Source: Aquisphaera giovannonii
GTDB lineage: Bacteria > Planctomycetota > Planctomycetia > Isosphaerales > Isosphaeraceae
Reading direction: 5' to 3'
DNA: 64,000 nucleotides
Assembly: GCF_008087625.1 (NCBI RefSeq)
Contig: NZ_CP042997.1
Coordinates: forward strand, 4,526,001-4,590,000
Positions 28,023 through 36,433 of the stretch are shown here, one piece after another. Both the position numbers and the translations under genes were made by a program. The notes beneath the pieces were generated by a model. That model was not told where the DNA came from, ran no database searches, and worked only from the letters and a program-made list of their open reading frames with translations. Each line of letters begins with the position of its first letter. The stretch's first letter is position 1.

Positions 28023-29825
28023 ATGACCATGACACGCAGCACGTTCCTCCGGGCCGCGGCGCTGGCCGTGGGCCTCGCCTGGACCAACTCGCCCGTGGCC
28101 GCCGCGGCGGGCGACGACGACCCGGCGGAGGCCGGCCGGCGATTCCGCGAGGTCGCCGCGGGCTACTGGACGGAGCTGCTGCGGACGCACCCCATCGAGG
28201 CCACCATCTTCGTCGGCGACCAGCGGTTTCGCGACCGCCTCGACGACCCCTCCCCGGAGGCCTTCCAGGCGTGGCTCGATCGCCTGGACGCCGCGAGGGA
28301 GACGCTGGCGGAGATCGACCCGGAGGGTCTCTCCGCCGCCGAGCGGATCGACCGCGAGGTCCTCCTGGAGGTGATCGAGCACCGCCTCCAGGCCGCGAGG
28401 TTCGGGGACCACCTCGTGCCGTTCGCGCCCATCGTCCGCTACGCCTCCGACCTGCACTTCGCCGACCTGCACATGCTGTTCGCCCAGCTCGGCGAGTTCC
28501 AGCCCGCCTCCACGGGGGGCGACATCAAGGACTTCCTCGACCGCCTCGAGGACTTCCCCACCCTGGCCGACCGCCTGATCGCCACGCTCCGCCAGGGGAT
28601 GGCAGAGGGCCGCATGGCACCCCGCGTCGTGATGCCGAAGGTCGTCGCGCAGCTCCGGTCGCTGGCCGGCCCGAAGGCGGAGGAAAGCCCGCTCTGGGCG
28701 ATCGTCGGCCGGCTCCCCGCCGACTGGGACAACGCCGACCGCCAGGGGGCTGCGGCGCTCATCAAGGCCGCGATCGAGAAGAGCGTGATCCCGGGCTACG
28801 CGAAGCTCGCCGACTTCGTCGAGGAGACGTACCTCCCCGCGTGCCCCGACCGCTCCGGCCTCAAGGCCACGCCCGACGGCGCGGCCCATTACGCGTTCCT
28901 CGTCCGCGATTACACCACGACCGACCTGACCCCGGACGAGATCCACGCCATCGGGCTGGCCGAGATGGCGAAGGCCCGCGCCGGGATGGAGGAGGTCCGC
29001 AAGCAGGTGGGCTTCGCCGGCGACCTGCCGGCCTTCCTCGCCAGCGTCCGGACCGACCCCAGGCTCAAGAACGCCTCCGAGGCGACGATCCTGGACGGCC
29101 ACCGCGCCATCGTGGCGACGATGGAGAAGAACCTCCCGCGTCTCTTCGGCCGGCTGCCCTCCATCCCGCTGGAGGTGCGCGCGTTCGACCCGGTCCGCGC
29201 GAAGTCGGCCCCGACCGGCGAATACTACCCGGCCGCGGCCGACGGCTCGCGCCCGGGCGTCTTCTTCGTGAACACGTCCGACCCGACGAGCCGGCCCACG
29301 TACACGATGCAGACCCTCGCCTACCACGAGGCGGTCCCCGGCCACCACCTCCAGGGCGCGATCGCCATGGAGGCGACCGGCCGCGCCGCCTTCCGCCGCT
29401 ACTTCTACTTCCCCGCGTTCGACGAGGGCTGGGCCCTGTACTGCGAGTCGCTCCCCGCCGAGATCGGCCTGTACACCGACCCCTACGCCGTCTTCGGCCG
29501 GCTCAACTACGACGCCCTCCGCTGCGCCCGGCTCGTCGTGGACACCGGCCTGCACCACCTCGGCTGGCCCCGCGACCGGGCGATCGCGTACATGGAGCAG
29601 AACACCTCGCTCCCCCGCGGCGAGATCGAGAACGAGGTGGACCGCTACATCGCCTGGCCGGGCCAGGCCCTCGCCTACAAGGTCGGCGAGCTGAAGATCC
29701 GCGAGATCCGCCTCCGTGCCCAGCAGAAGGCCGGCGCCTCCTTCGACCTCCGCGCCTTCCACGACAAGCTCCTCTCTTTCGGCTCGGTCCCGCTCCGGAA
29801 GCTGGAGCAGTTGATGGCGGAATGA
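28023..29825 (+). CDS. DUF885 metallopeptidase-like exported protein
   Basis: The 600-residue protein starts MTMTRSTFLRAAALAVGLAWTNSPVAAAAG, a signal peptide. The body is a DUF885 protein, a family with a thermolysin-like zinc site. The motif YHEAVPGHHLQ around residues 433-443 supplies the His and Glu ligands, followed by FDEGWALYCESLPAEIG with the downstream Glu. The early block YWTELLRTHPIEATIFVGD and the late WPGQALAYKVGELKI are also family features. Most members are uncharacterised peptidases. The start overlaps no other gene; the cysteine desulfurase-like gene diverges from it 201 bp away. Confidence 0.9.
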   Translation: MTMTRSTFLRAAALAVGLAWTNSPVAAAAGDDDPAEAGRRFREVAAGYWTELLRTHPIEATIFVGDQRFRDRLDDPSPEAFQAWLDRLDAARETLAEIDPEGLSAAERIDREVLLEVIEHRLQAARFGDHLVPFAPIVRYASDLHFADLHMLFAQLGEFQPASTGGDIKDFLDRLEDFPTLADRLIATLRQGMAEGRMAPRVVMPKVVAQLRSLAGPKAEESPLWAIVGRLPADWDNADRQGAAALIKAAIEKSVIPGYAKLADFVEETYLPACPDRSGLKATPDGAAHYAFLVRDYTTTDLTPDEIHAIGLAEMAKARAGMEEVRKQVGFAGDLPAFLASVRTDPRLKNASEATILDGHRAIVATMEKNLPRLFGRLPSIPLEVRAFDPVRAKSAPTGEYYPAAADGSRPGVFFVNTSDPTSRPTYTMQTLAYHEAVPGHHLQGAIAMEATGRAAFRRYFYFPAFDEGWALYCESLPAEIGLYTDPYAVFGRLNYDALRCARLVVDTGLHHLGWPRDRAIAYMEQNTSLPRGEIENEVDRYIAWPGQALAYKVGELKIREIRLRAQQKAGASFDLRAFHDKLLSFGSVPLRKLEQLMAE

Positions 29826-29848
29826 ACCTGGATATGATCCCCTTTTGT

Positions 29849-30004
29849 AGGGTGCGTCAAGCGGAGCGCGGACGCACCGGATCGGCTCGTCATGAGCAAT
29901 GGCCCCGTCTTTGCTCGCATGCGAGGGTCACGCACCTCCTCGCACCCGCTCGCCCCCCATGCCGCGGCGGTCCGGTGCGTCCGCGCTGGCGCTTGACGCA
30001 CCCT
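29849..30004. repeat. 156-bp element with 33/34-bp terminal inverted repeats (family B, copy 1)
   Basis: Bases 29849-29881 (AGGGTGCGTCAAGCG...GACGCACCGGA) are the near-perfect reverse complement of 29971-30004, differing by one indel and a base. The interior has no coding potential. It fills the gap between the DUF885 gene and the endonuclease III-like gene. A second element at 50177-50328 shares the terminal core AGGGTGCGTC, the GACGCACCGGATCGGCT junction and the CGCGGCGGTCCGGTGCGT junction. Together they look like a MITE family. No flanking target duplication was clear. Confidence 0.65.
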
Positions 30005-30028
30005 GCAAGTGCCTGAATCGAGGCAGTC

Positions 30029-30742
30029 ATGCCGAAACGCCGCAAGGATGACGCCGGTCCCGCCGCCGAGGCCTCGCCCGGCAAGGAGGCGTTCGACATC
30101 GACGAGGCGTTCCGCCGCCTCCGCGCGGCGGTCCGCGACCGGGCGAAGGCGGCGATGTTCGACCTCCGCGACCGCGGGTTCGGCTCGCCCTTCGAGCAGC
30201 TCGTCGGCAGCCTGATCTCGGCGCGGACGCGTGACGAGACCACGCTGGAGGTCTGCCTGCGGCTGTTCGCCGAGGCGAGCACGCCGGCCGCGATGATCGC
30301 CCTGGGCGAGTCCCGCCTCGCGGAGCTGCTGCACCCGGCCTCGTTCCCCGAGCCCAAGGCACGCGACATCATCGAATTCTCGCGGCGGATCGTCGACGAG
30401 CACGGCGGGGTCGTGCCGGACACGATGGAGGGCCTGACCGCCTTCCGCGGCGTCGGCCCGAAGATCGCCGCGCTCACGCTGGCGGTCGGCTTCGGCAAGC
30501 CGTTCATCGCCGTGGATGTCCACGTCCACCGGGTCGCCAACCGCTGGGGCTACGTCGAGACCTCCACCCCCGAGCAGACGATGCTCGCCCTCGAGGCCAA
30601 GCTGCCGAAGGAATACTGGATCGAGATCAACGAGCGCCTCGTCCCCTTCGGCAAGTGGGTCTGCACCGCCGCCTCGCCGAAGTGCTCGACCTGCCCGCTG
30701 CTCTCCATGTGCCGGCAGGTCGGCGTCACGAGGACGCGGTGA
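30029..30742 (+). CDS. Endonuclease III-family DNA glycosylase with 4Fe-4S cluster
   Basis: This 237-residue HhH-GPD DNA glycosylase resembles endonuclease III. The helix-hairpin-helix is AFRGVGPKIAALTLAVGFG with the catalytic lysine K145, and the catalytic aspartate D163 lies in AVDVHVHRVANRWG. The iron-sulfur loop is complete: C212-x6-C219-x2-C222-x5-C228. The usual LSAQTTD block is altered to LISARTRDETT, so substrate preference may differ from Nth of E. coli. It should excise oxidised pyrimidines and nick the abasic site in base-excision repair. The N-terminal 20 residues are an extra charged extension. It stands alone between two repeat elements. Confidence 0.9.
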   Translation: MPKRRKDDAGPAAEASPGKEAFDIDEAFRRLRAAVRDRAKAAMFDLRDRGFGSPFEQLVGSLISARTRDETTLEVCLRLFAEASTPAAMIALGESRLAELLHPASFPEPKARDIIEFSRRIVDEHGGVVPDTMEGLTAFRGVGPKIAALTLAVGFGKPFIAVDVHVHRVANRWGYVETSTPEQTMLALEAKLPKEYWIEINERLVPFGKWVCTAASPKCSTCPLLSMCRQVGVTRTR

Positions 30743-30778
30743 TGATGGACCATCCCCTTCGTCGCGTCGTCCTCACAC

Positions 30779-30965
30779 GGTGACCACCCGCGTGCGCGGG
30801 TGGCTCGGACGGGCGAAGCCTCCAGCCTCCGGCGTCAGCCGGACAGGTATGCGGCGCCGCCGGCACGCCAGCCCAGTACGCCAGGCCGCCCGGCTCCGGA
30901 TCGCACTGACGTGCGAGGCTGGTGGCTCCGCCCGTCCGAACCACGATCTGACGATCGTGGTCACC
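30779..30965. repeat. 187-bp palindromic element, REP/BIME-like (family A, copy 1)
   Basis: The ends form two different perfect hairpins with 8-bp stems and 4-nt loops: CCACCCGC-gtgc-GCGGGTGG (30784-30803) and CCACGATC-tgac-GATCGTGG (30941-30960). Inside each hairpin lies the same sequence in opposite orientation (CGGACGGGCGAAGCCTCCAGCCTC type). A second copy, inverted, lies at 59987-60164 with both hairpins kept and a somewhat different centre. The layout resembles paired REP sequences (BIMEs) mobilised in trans. Frames through it read like GRAKPPASGV and are artefacts. Confidence 0.7.
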
Positions 30966-31015
30966 TGGGAGGGCCACACCGCTATTCAGGGTGAAGCCCA
31001 CTGCGACGCATCCCT

Positions 31016-32479
31016 TCACGCCAGGATATCCCGGACGATCTCCCCGCTCACGTCCGTGAGGCGGAAGTCCCGGCCGGCGTAGCGGTAGGTCAGCCTCGTG
31101 TGGTCGAAGCCCAGGAGGTGGAGCATCGTCGCGTGGAGGTCGTGGACGTGGACCGGGCTCTCCACGGCCTTGTAGCCGAACTCGTCCGTCGCGCCGTGGA
31201 CGTGGCCGCCCTTCACGCCGGCGCCGGCGAGCCAGACGGAGAAGCCCCAGTGGTTGTGGTCGCGCCCCATGCCCGGCTTGCCGTTGACGAGCTCGACGGA
31301 CGGCGTGCGGCCGAACTCGCCGCCGCAGAGCACGAGGGTCTCCTCGAACAGCCCTCGCTGCTTCAGGTCCGTCAGCAGGGCCGCGATCGCCCGGTCGCAC
31401 TCGAGGCCGAGCTGGCGGTGGGCCCCGGCGATGTTGTCGTGGCTGTCCCACGGCTGGACGTCGCCGTGGAAGAGCTGGACGAACCGCACCCCGCGCTCGA
31501 CGAGCCGGCGGGCGATCAGGAGCTGGCGGGCCTGCACGCCCGGGCCGTACATCTCGCGGATGGATTCAGGTTCCTGGCCGACGTCGAAGGCGTCCGTGGC
31601 CGACATCTGCATCCGGTAGGCCAGCTCGAAGCTGGCGATCCTCGCCTCCAGGTTGTCGTCCTCGGCCCGGCGCTCCTGGTGGCGGCGGTTCAGCGTCGCC
31701 AGCAGGTCGAGCTGCCGGCGCTGGTCGGCCTTCGAGACGGCCGGGTTGCGGATGTTCTCGATCAGCTCGTCGGTCTTGTCCTTGCGGGTGTCGATGTACG
31801 TCCCCTGGTAGACGCCCGGCAGGAACGCCGACCGCCAGTTGGAGACGTCGGCCACGGGCAGGCCGGGGCACATGGCGATGAACCCCGGCAGGTTCGCGTT
31901 GTCCGTCCCCATCCCGTAGGTCAGCCAGGCGCCCATGCTCGGCCGCGACAGCCGCTCGTCGCCGCAGTTCATCAGCCGCATCGACTGCTCGTGATTCGGC
32001 GTGTTCGCGTGCATCGACCGGATGACGCACAGGTCGTCCGCGTGCGCCGCGGTCCTCGCGAAGATCTCGCTGACCTCCAGCCCGCTCTGGCCGTACTTCC
32101 GGAACCGGAACGGCGAGGGCAACGCGGTGCCCGTCTTCCGCTCGGTCGAGAGGTTCCCCTGCGGGAGCATCCTGCCCTCGTATCGCCTCAGCAGGGGCTT
32201 GGGGTCGAAGGTGTCCACCTGCGACGGCCCGCCGTTGAGGTAGATGTGGATGACGTGCTTCGCCCTCGCGGGGAAGTGCGTGGCGTGCGCCGCCAGTGCG
32301 TCCTTCGCCGCGAGTGCCGGCGACGCGCCCGCCGCGTCGGGCCCGGCGGCCATCGCGGCCGGTGCGCCGAGGAGCCCCGAATCGCCCAGCACGCCGACGA
32401 GCCCGAGCAGCCCGAGACCCGTACCGGCCTGGCGGAGGGCCTGTCGCCGCGTCATTCCCGGATGGGCAGGATGGTCCAT
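31016..32479 (-). CDS. DUF1501 protein with Tat-like signal
   Basis: This 487-residue DUF1501 protein, from a sulfatase/alkaline phosphatase-like superfamily, starts MDHPAHPGMTRRQALRQAGTGLGLLGLVGVLG, a twin-arginine-type export signal (R11-R12). Family blocks present are VIHIYLNGGPSQVDTFDPK, SMHANTPNHEQSMRLMNCG, RPSMGAWLTYGMGT, FVQLFHGDVQPWDSHDNI, GGEFGRTP and GMGRDHNHWGFSVWLAGAGVKGGHVHGATDE. The downstream partner in transcription order is the DUF1549/DUF1553 gene ending at 32529, 49 bp upstream of this one. The two families nearly always occur together in planctomycetes. They are thought to handle polysaccharides or other large substrates at the cell envelope; biochemical function is not proven. 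Confidence 0.93.
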   Translation of the reverse strand: MDHPAHPGMTRRQALRQAGTGLGLLGLVGVLGDSGLLGAPAAMAAGPDAAGASPALAAKDALAAHATHFPARAKHVIHIYLNGGPSQVDTFDPKPLLRRYEGRMLPQGNLSTERKTGTALPSPFRFRKYGQSGLEVSEIFARTAAHADDLCVIRSMHANTPNHEQSMRLMNCGDERLSRPSMGAWLTYGMGTDNANLPGFIAMCPGLPVADVSNWRSAFLPGVYQGTYIDTRKDKTDELIENIRNPAVSKADQRRQLDLLATLNRRHQERRAEDDNLEARIASFELAYRMQMSATDAFDVGQEPESIREMYGPGVQARQLLIARRLVERGVRFVQLFHGDVQPWDSHDNIAGAHRQLGLECDRAIAALLTDLKQRGLFEETLVLCGGEFGRTPSVELVNGKPGMGRDHNHWGFSVWLAGAGVKGGHVHGATDEFGYKAVESPVHVHDLHATMLHLLGFDHTRLTYRYAGRDFRLTDVSGEIVRDILA

Positions 32480-32528
32480 GGCGATCCTCCGGACTCGGGC
32501 AGGGGAGGGCAGGGCAGGGGGCGATCGG

Positions 32529-35411
32529 TCAATCGACGAAGATCAGCTCGTTGGTCATCAGCAGGACCTGGGCGAGCTGCTCCACGGGATCGAGTTGCGA
32601 CCTTGCGGCGGTGCCGGCCTCGGCCAGGAACCGCGTGGCGGCCTCGCGCTCGCCCGGGTCCGGCTTGCGGGCGAGGACGCGACGGTAGAGCGCCTCGACC
32701 TTCCCCTCGGCCGACCTCGCGGCGGCGACCTCCGGCCTCGCGGCCAGGGCCCTGGCCTGCTCGATCACGAGCGGCGCGTTCATGCTGAAGAGGGCCTGCT
32801 GCGGGACGGTGGTCCGCGGCCGGCGCTCGGCGGAGGAGTCGGGGCTGGCGAAGTCGAACGCCCGGAAGACCGCCGGCACGCTCTGGCGATCGACGAGGCC
32901 GTAGACGGTCCGCCGCGTGGACTTCGGGTCGTCCACGACGTCCACCGGCGCCCCCTGCATCGTCACGTCCAGCCGGCCGGAGAGGGCCAGCAGCGTGTCC
33001 CGCATCGCTTCCAGGTCGAGCCTCCGACGGTTGGCCCGCCAGAGGAGCCGGTTCTCGGGGTCGACCTTGCGGGCCTCCGGCCGGTCCACGCTCGACTGCC
33101 GGTAAGCGGCGGAGAGGACGATCGTGCGGTGGAGCGCCTTGAGCGACCAGCCGCCCTGCATGAACCGCGCGGCGAGGTCGTCGAGCAGCTCGGGGTGGGT
33201 CGGCGGGCTGCTCCGCGTGCCGAAGTCGCTGGGCGTGGAGACGAGCGGCTCGCCGAAGTGGTGCATCCAGACGCGGTTGACGAGGACCCGCGCGGTGAGC
33301 GGGTTGGACGGATCGACGATGGCATTGGCCAGGTCGAGCCTGCCGCTGCCGTGCCCGAACGGCCTGGGATCGTCGCCGGCGATCACCCGCAGGAAACGCC
33401 TCGGCACGGGCTCGCCGGGCGACGAGGCATTCCCCCGGACGAACACGCGCGGGTCGCACAGGGCTTCCGCATCGTTCAGCACCATCGCCCGGGGCGCGGC
33501 TTTGTCCCGGGCCTTCACGACCATCCGGTCCAGCTCCACGAGCTTGCCGCCGAAGGCGTCCTTCTCCCCGCGCGACATCTGCTGGTACGTCTGGCTCCGC
33601 GCGAAGTACGCCGGGCTCTCCCGCGAGGTCACGACCTCCACGACCTGGCGGAACGCCCTCGAGGCGTCATCATCCCCGGACCACGACTCCGGCGGCCGGG
33701 CCTTCGACGCCTCGTAGGCGGTCCGGATCAGGTCGCCGTACACCTTCGGCACGTCGGCCCTCGCCCGGATCGAGGACTGCCGCAGCGCCCCGGCGACCAG
33801 GGGGTTGATCTGCTTCGGCCCCGTGCCGAGGGGCCTGACCAGCCACTTCGCGATGACGGCTCCCGCCCCGGCGGCGAACTCCGCGTCGGACAGCTTCAGC
33901 AGGTCGCCCCACGGGCCGAAGACGGGATCGTCGGGGATCCCTCGTTGCTTCAGGTAGCGCCTCCAGCGGCCGACCATCGCCGGCCGGAGCTCGTCCGGCG
34001 CCAGCGAGAAGAAGAAGATCGCCGTCTCCAGCGGGTCCGGCTCGGTCAGGGCGCAGCGGGCCAGGTAATCGCCCACGCGTTTCCTCGCCGTCTCGGAGAG
34101 CAGCGCATACTGCTCGTCCAGGAATTTGTTGATCTCCGCCCGCTTCGCCGCGGCCTGCTTCTCGAACTCGGCACAGCCCGGCAGGCCCTCCAGCGGCGCG
34201 GTGAGCGGCAATTCCATCGGCGCCTCGCTGCTGGCGAAGACGCCGTAGAGCGAGTAATAGTCGGCCGTCGGGATCGCGTCGTACTTGTGGTCGTGGCAGC
34301 GGGCGCACGAGACCGTCAGCCCGAGCAGCCCACGGCTCACGGTATCGATCTTGTCGTCGATCTGGTCGTGGACGTTGTTGTCGAACATCCGGCCCAGAGT
34401 CAGGAACCCCATCGCGGCACGCCGCCAGGGCTGGTCCGCCGGCGCCACGACGTCGCCCGCGATCTGCTCGCGGACGAATTGGTCGAAGGGCGTATCCTCG
34501 TTGAGGGCCCGGATCACGTAATCGCGATACGTGTAGGCATACGGCCGCACCCGGTCGTCGCCGAACATGAGCACGCCGTCCTTCGTGTCGGCGTAGCGGG
34601 CGACGTCCATCCAGTGCCGCCCCCACCGCTCGCCGTACCGGGGCGAGGCGAGCAGCCGATCGACGACCTTCGCGTAGGCGTCCTCCGCGCGGTCCGCCTC
34701 GAACGCCTCGAGCTCCGCCTCCGTCGGCGGCAGGCCGATCAGGTCGTACGTGACCCGCCTCAGCAGGGTGCGGCGATCCGCCTCGGGCGAGGGCGACAGG
34801 CCCGCGGCCTCGAGCCTCGCCAGGACGAACGCATCGATCGGCGATCGGCACCAGGACGCGTCCTTCACCGCCGGGGGCGCCTGGCGGCGGATCGGCCGAT
34901 ACGCCCACTGCGTGCGGGCCTTCGCGAAATCGTAGCGGGATTTCGGCGATGCACCCGCGGCCGCCGCCTTCACGGCCCCGGCCTCGCCCCCGCCGGCCGG
35001 CGCGGGCATCGCGGCCCCGGAGGCGACCCATCGCTCGATGGCCTCGATCGCCGGCGCGGGCAGCTTGCCCCTCGGGGGCATCTTCGTCGCCTCGTCGTCG
35101 TAGCGGACCGCCTGGACGATCGGGCTCTCCTCCGGCTTCCCGGCCACGACCGCCGGCCCCGCCGAGCCCCCCTTCCGCACCCCCTCCGCCGAGTCCAGCC
35201 TCAGCCCGCCCTTGACCGCCTTCGCCCGCGACGAGTGGCAGCCGTAGCAGTGCTCCACCAGGACCGGCCTGACCTTCGCCTCGAAGTAGTCCGTCCCGTC
35301 GTCGGCCACGGCCATGCCAACGCCGCCGAGCGCCATCACCGCCGCAAGGGCCCAGAAGCCGGACGCGGCATGAACCGGGGAGGGGCCGGAGCTCAGCCTT
35401 CTCGTGCGCAT
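32529..35411 (-). CDS. PSCyt1-DUF1549-DUF1553 (PSD1) exported c-type cytochrome protein
   Basis: This 960-residue protein has a signal segment (FWALAAVMALGGVGMAVA). A planctomycete cytochrome C domain follows, with the haem motif CYGCH at residues 55-59 in VRPVLVEHCYGCHSSRAK and a likely Met ligand in ATKMPPRGKL. A DUF1549 domain comes next (IDAFVLARLEAAGLSPSP, TYDLIGLPPTEAEL, RYGERWGRHWMDVARYADT, and a second CxxCH in SCARCHDHKYD). The C-terminal DUF1553 domain contains NRVWMHHFGEPLVSTPSDFG and LHRTIVLSAAYRQSS. It forms a two-gene unit with the DUF1501 gene and is probably periplasmic and redox-active. Confidence 0.93.
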   Translation of the reverse strand: MRTRRLSSGPSPVHAASGFWALAAVMALGGVGMAVADDGTDYFEAKVRPVLVEHCYGCHSSRAKAVKGGLRLDSAEGVRKGGSAGPAVVAGKPEESPIVQAVRYDDEATKMPPRGKLPAPAIEAIERWVASGAAMPAPAGGGEAGAVKAAAAGASPKSRYDFAKARTQWAYRPIRRQAPPAVKDASWCRSPIDAFVLARLEAAGLSPSPEADRRTLLRRVTYDLIGLPPTEAELEAFEADRAEDAYAKVVDRLLASPRYGERWGRHWMDVARYADTKDGVLMFGDDRVRPYAYTYRDYVIRALNEDTPFDQFVREQIAGDVVAPADQPWRRAAMGFLTLGRMFDNNVHDQIDDKIDTVSRGLLGLTVSCARCHDHKYDAIPTADYYSLYGVFASSEAPMELPLTAPLEGLPGCAEFEKQAAAKRAEINKFLDEQYALLSETARKRVGDYLARCALTEPDPLETAIFFFSLAPDELRPAMVGRWRRYLKQRGIPDDPVFGPWGDLLKLSDAEFAAGAGAVIAKWLVRPLGTGPKQINPLVAGALRQSSIRARADVPKVYGDLIRTAYEASKARPPESWSGDDDASRAFRQVVEVVTSRESPAYFARSQTYQQMSRGEKDAFGGKLVELDRMVVKARDKAAPRAMVLNDAEALCDPRVFVRGNASSPGEPVPRRFLRVIAGDDPRPFGHGSGRLDLANAIVDPSNPLTARVLVNRVWMHHFGEPLVSTPSDFGTRSSPPTHPELLDDLAARFMQGGWSLKALHRTIVLSAAYRQSSVDRPEARKVDPENRLLWRANRRRLDLEAMRDTLLALSGRLDVTMQGAPVDVVDDPKSTRRTVYGLVDRQSVPAVFRAFDFASPDSSAERRPRTTVPQQALFSMNAPLVIEQARALAARPEVAAARSAEGKVEALYRRVLARKPDPGEREAATRFLAEAGTAARSQLDPVEQLAQVLLMTNELIFVD

Positions 35412-35550
35412 GGTCGTGCCCGCCGTGGACCGATGTCAAACATTCCTCCAATATTCGGGCCATGCGGCGGGGTGGTTGTCAAGATATCGGAGTAGGCGAG
35501 CGGATCGAGTCGAGGCACGGATCGCCGGCGCCCGGCGATCGGACGACCTT

Positions 35551-35580
35551 TTGACGCTTTTGCATAAAGGCTGGTATCGT
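35551..35580 (+). promoter_or_regulatory. Promoter of the toxin-antitoxin pair
   Basis: TTGACG (35551-35556) and TATCGT (35575-35580) are spaced 18 bp, and an extended -10-like TGCATAAAG lies between them. The antitoxin start is 25 bp downstream, behind an AGGAGGGC ribosome site. The stretch is AT-rich compared with its surroundings. Autoregulation by the antitoxin would be usual, but no clear operator palindrome is seen. Confidence 0.4.
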
Positions 35581-35605
35581 CATGAGGATCATCAGGAGGG
35601 CAAGC

Positions 35606-35860
35606 ATGGCCACCGATCGTGCGAACGACCTGCACGCGTTCCGCGAGTTCATCGACGAGCAGCTCACCGGCGACACGGTCCCGACCGTGGACGAGCTCCT
35701 CGCTCGTTGGGAATACGAGAACCAGGACGAGGCAGCGAGGGAGGAGACCCTGGAGGCGATCCGAGACGGCCTGGCCGACATCCAGGCCGGCAGGGTGAAG
35801 CCGGCCCGCGAGGCGATCGCCGAGCTGCGCCGCAAGCACGGCCTTCCGGGTCTCCCATGA
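35606..35860 (+). CDS. Antitoxin of a RelE/ParE-type module
   Basis: The protein is 84 residues from the ATG at 35606, chosen because AGGAGGGC lies 5 nt upstream (an earlier in-frame ATG at 35582 has none). It is acidic and helical: HAFREFIDEQLTGDTVPTVDELLARWEYENQDEAAREETLEAIRD, then a basic tail ARKAIAELRRKHGLPGLP-like. This small acidic protein overlaps the toxin gene by 4 bp (ATGA), the usual translational coupling. It should bind and neutralise the downstream toxin. No DNA-binding motif is obvious. Confidence 0.75.
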   Translation: MATDRANDLHAFREFIDEQLTGDTVPTVDELLARWEYENQDEAAREETLEAIRDGLADIQAGRVKPAREAIAELRRKHGLPGLP

Positions 35861-36186
35861 GCAACCGGGTCGAGTTGACCGCCCGGGCGCTCGCCGACCT
35901 CGATCGGCTGATGACTCGGCTCGAGGAGAGATCGTCCAAGGCCTTCGCCGACCGCCTCTCCGCCCGATTTCATGAAGCGCTGGAACGCCTCGAGTCTCGG
36001 CCGCTGACCTGTGGCATCGCCTTCGAGGACCGGTTCTTCGCGGTCGAAATACGCCATCTGCTGTTCGAGGTCTGGAAGCGTAAGCCGCATCGGGCCCTCT
36101 TCGTCATCGAGGAAGATGTGGTGCGTGTCCTCTGCATTCGCGCCCCGGGCGAGAAGCCGGTGAAGCCGCGTGACCTCGAGTCGTAG
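35857..36186 (+). CDS. RelE/ParE-superfamily toxin
   Basis: This 109-residue protein begins MSNRVELTARALADLDRLMTRLEERSS and continues with the fold's typical strands ADRLSARFHEALERLESRPLTC and FAVEIRHLLFEVWKRKPHRALFVIEEDVVRVLCIRAPGEK. The pattern (helix-helix, then a sheet carrying basic residues, ending in a V-R-V-L-x-I-R-H-like strand) is that of RelE/ParE toxins. It could be a ribosome-dependent mRNA nuclease or a gyrase poison; the sequence does not decide between them. It starts inside the antitoxin stop, so the two are one transcript. Confidence 0.8.
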   Translation: MSNRVELTARALADLDRLMTRLEERSSKAFADRLSARFHEALERLESRPLTCGIAFEDRFFAVEIRHLLFEVWKRKPHRALFVIEEDVVRVLCIRAPGEKPVKPRDLES

Positions 36187-36433
36187 AGAGCCGATCGAGG
36201 CCATTTCGCCTCATCCATGGCCCGGGATCCGCCGGCTTTCCACATCCCCCGGGATAGACCCCAGGCCGATGGCACAGCCACGAGGATGTTCCTCGGTCAT
36301 CGAGTCGACGGACGGGGCGTCGGCCGTCGAACCTGGTCATCGCCGACCCATCCACGCAGAGACGTCGATCGCGGCGGGCACGCGATGGGTGACAATGGAG
36401 GCCGGCGGCTCCCTCGCTCGAACGGGACCGGAC

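Noticed and set aside
30800-30994. Short frames reading like GRAKPPAS...R inside the repeat elements
   Set aside because: The same peptide patterns appear in both copies and on both strands because the DNA is palindromic; they reflect the repeat, not a gene.
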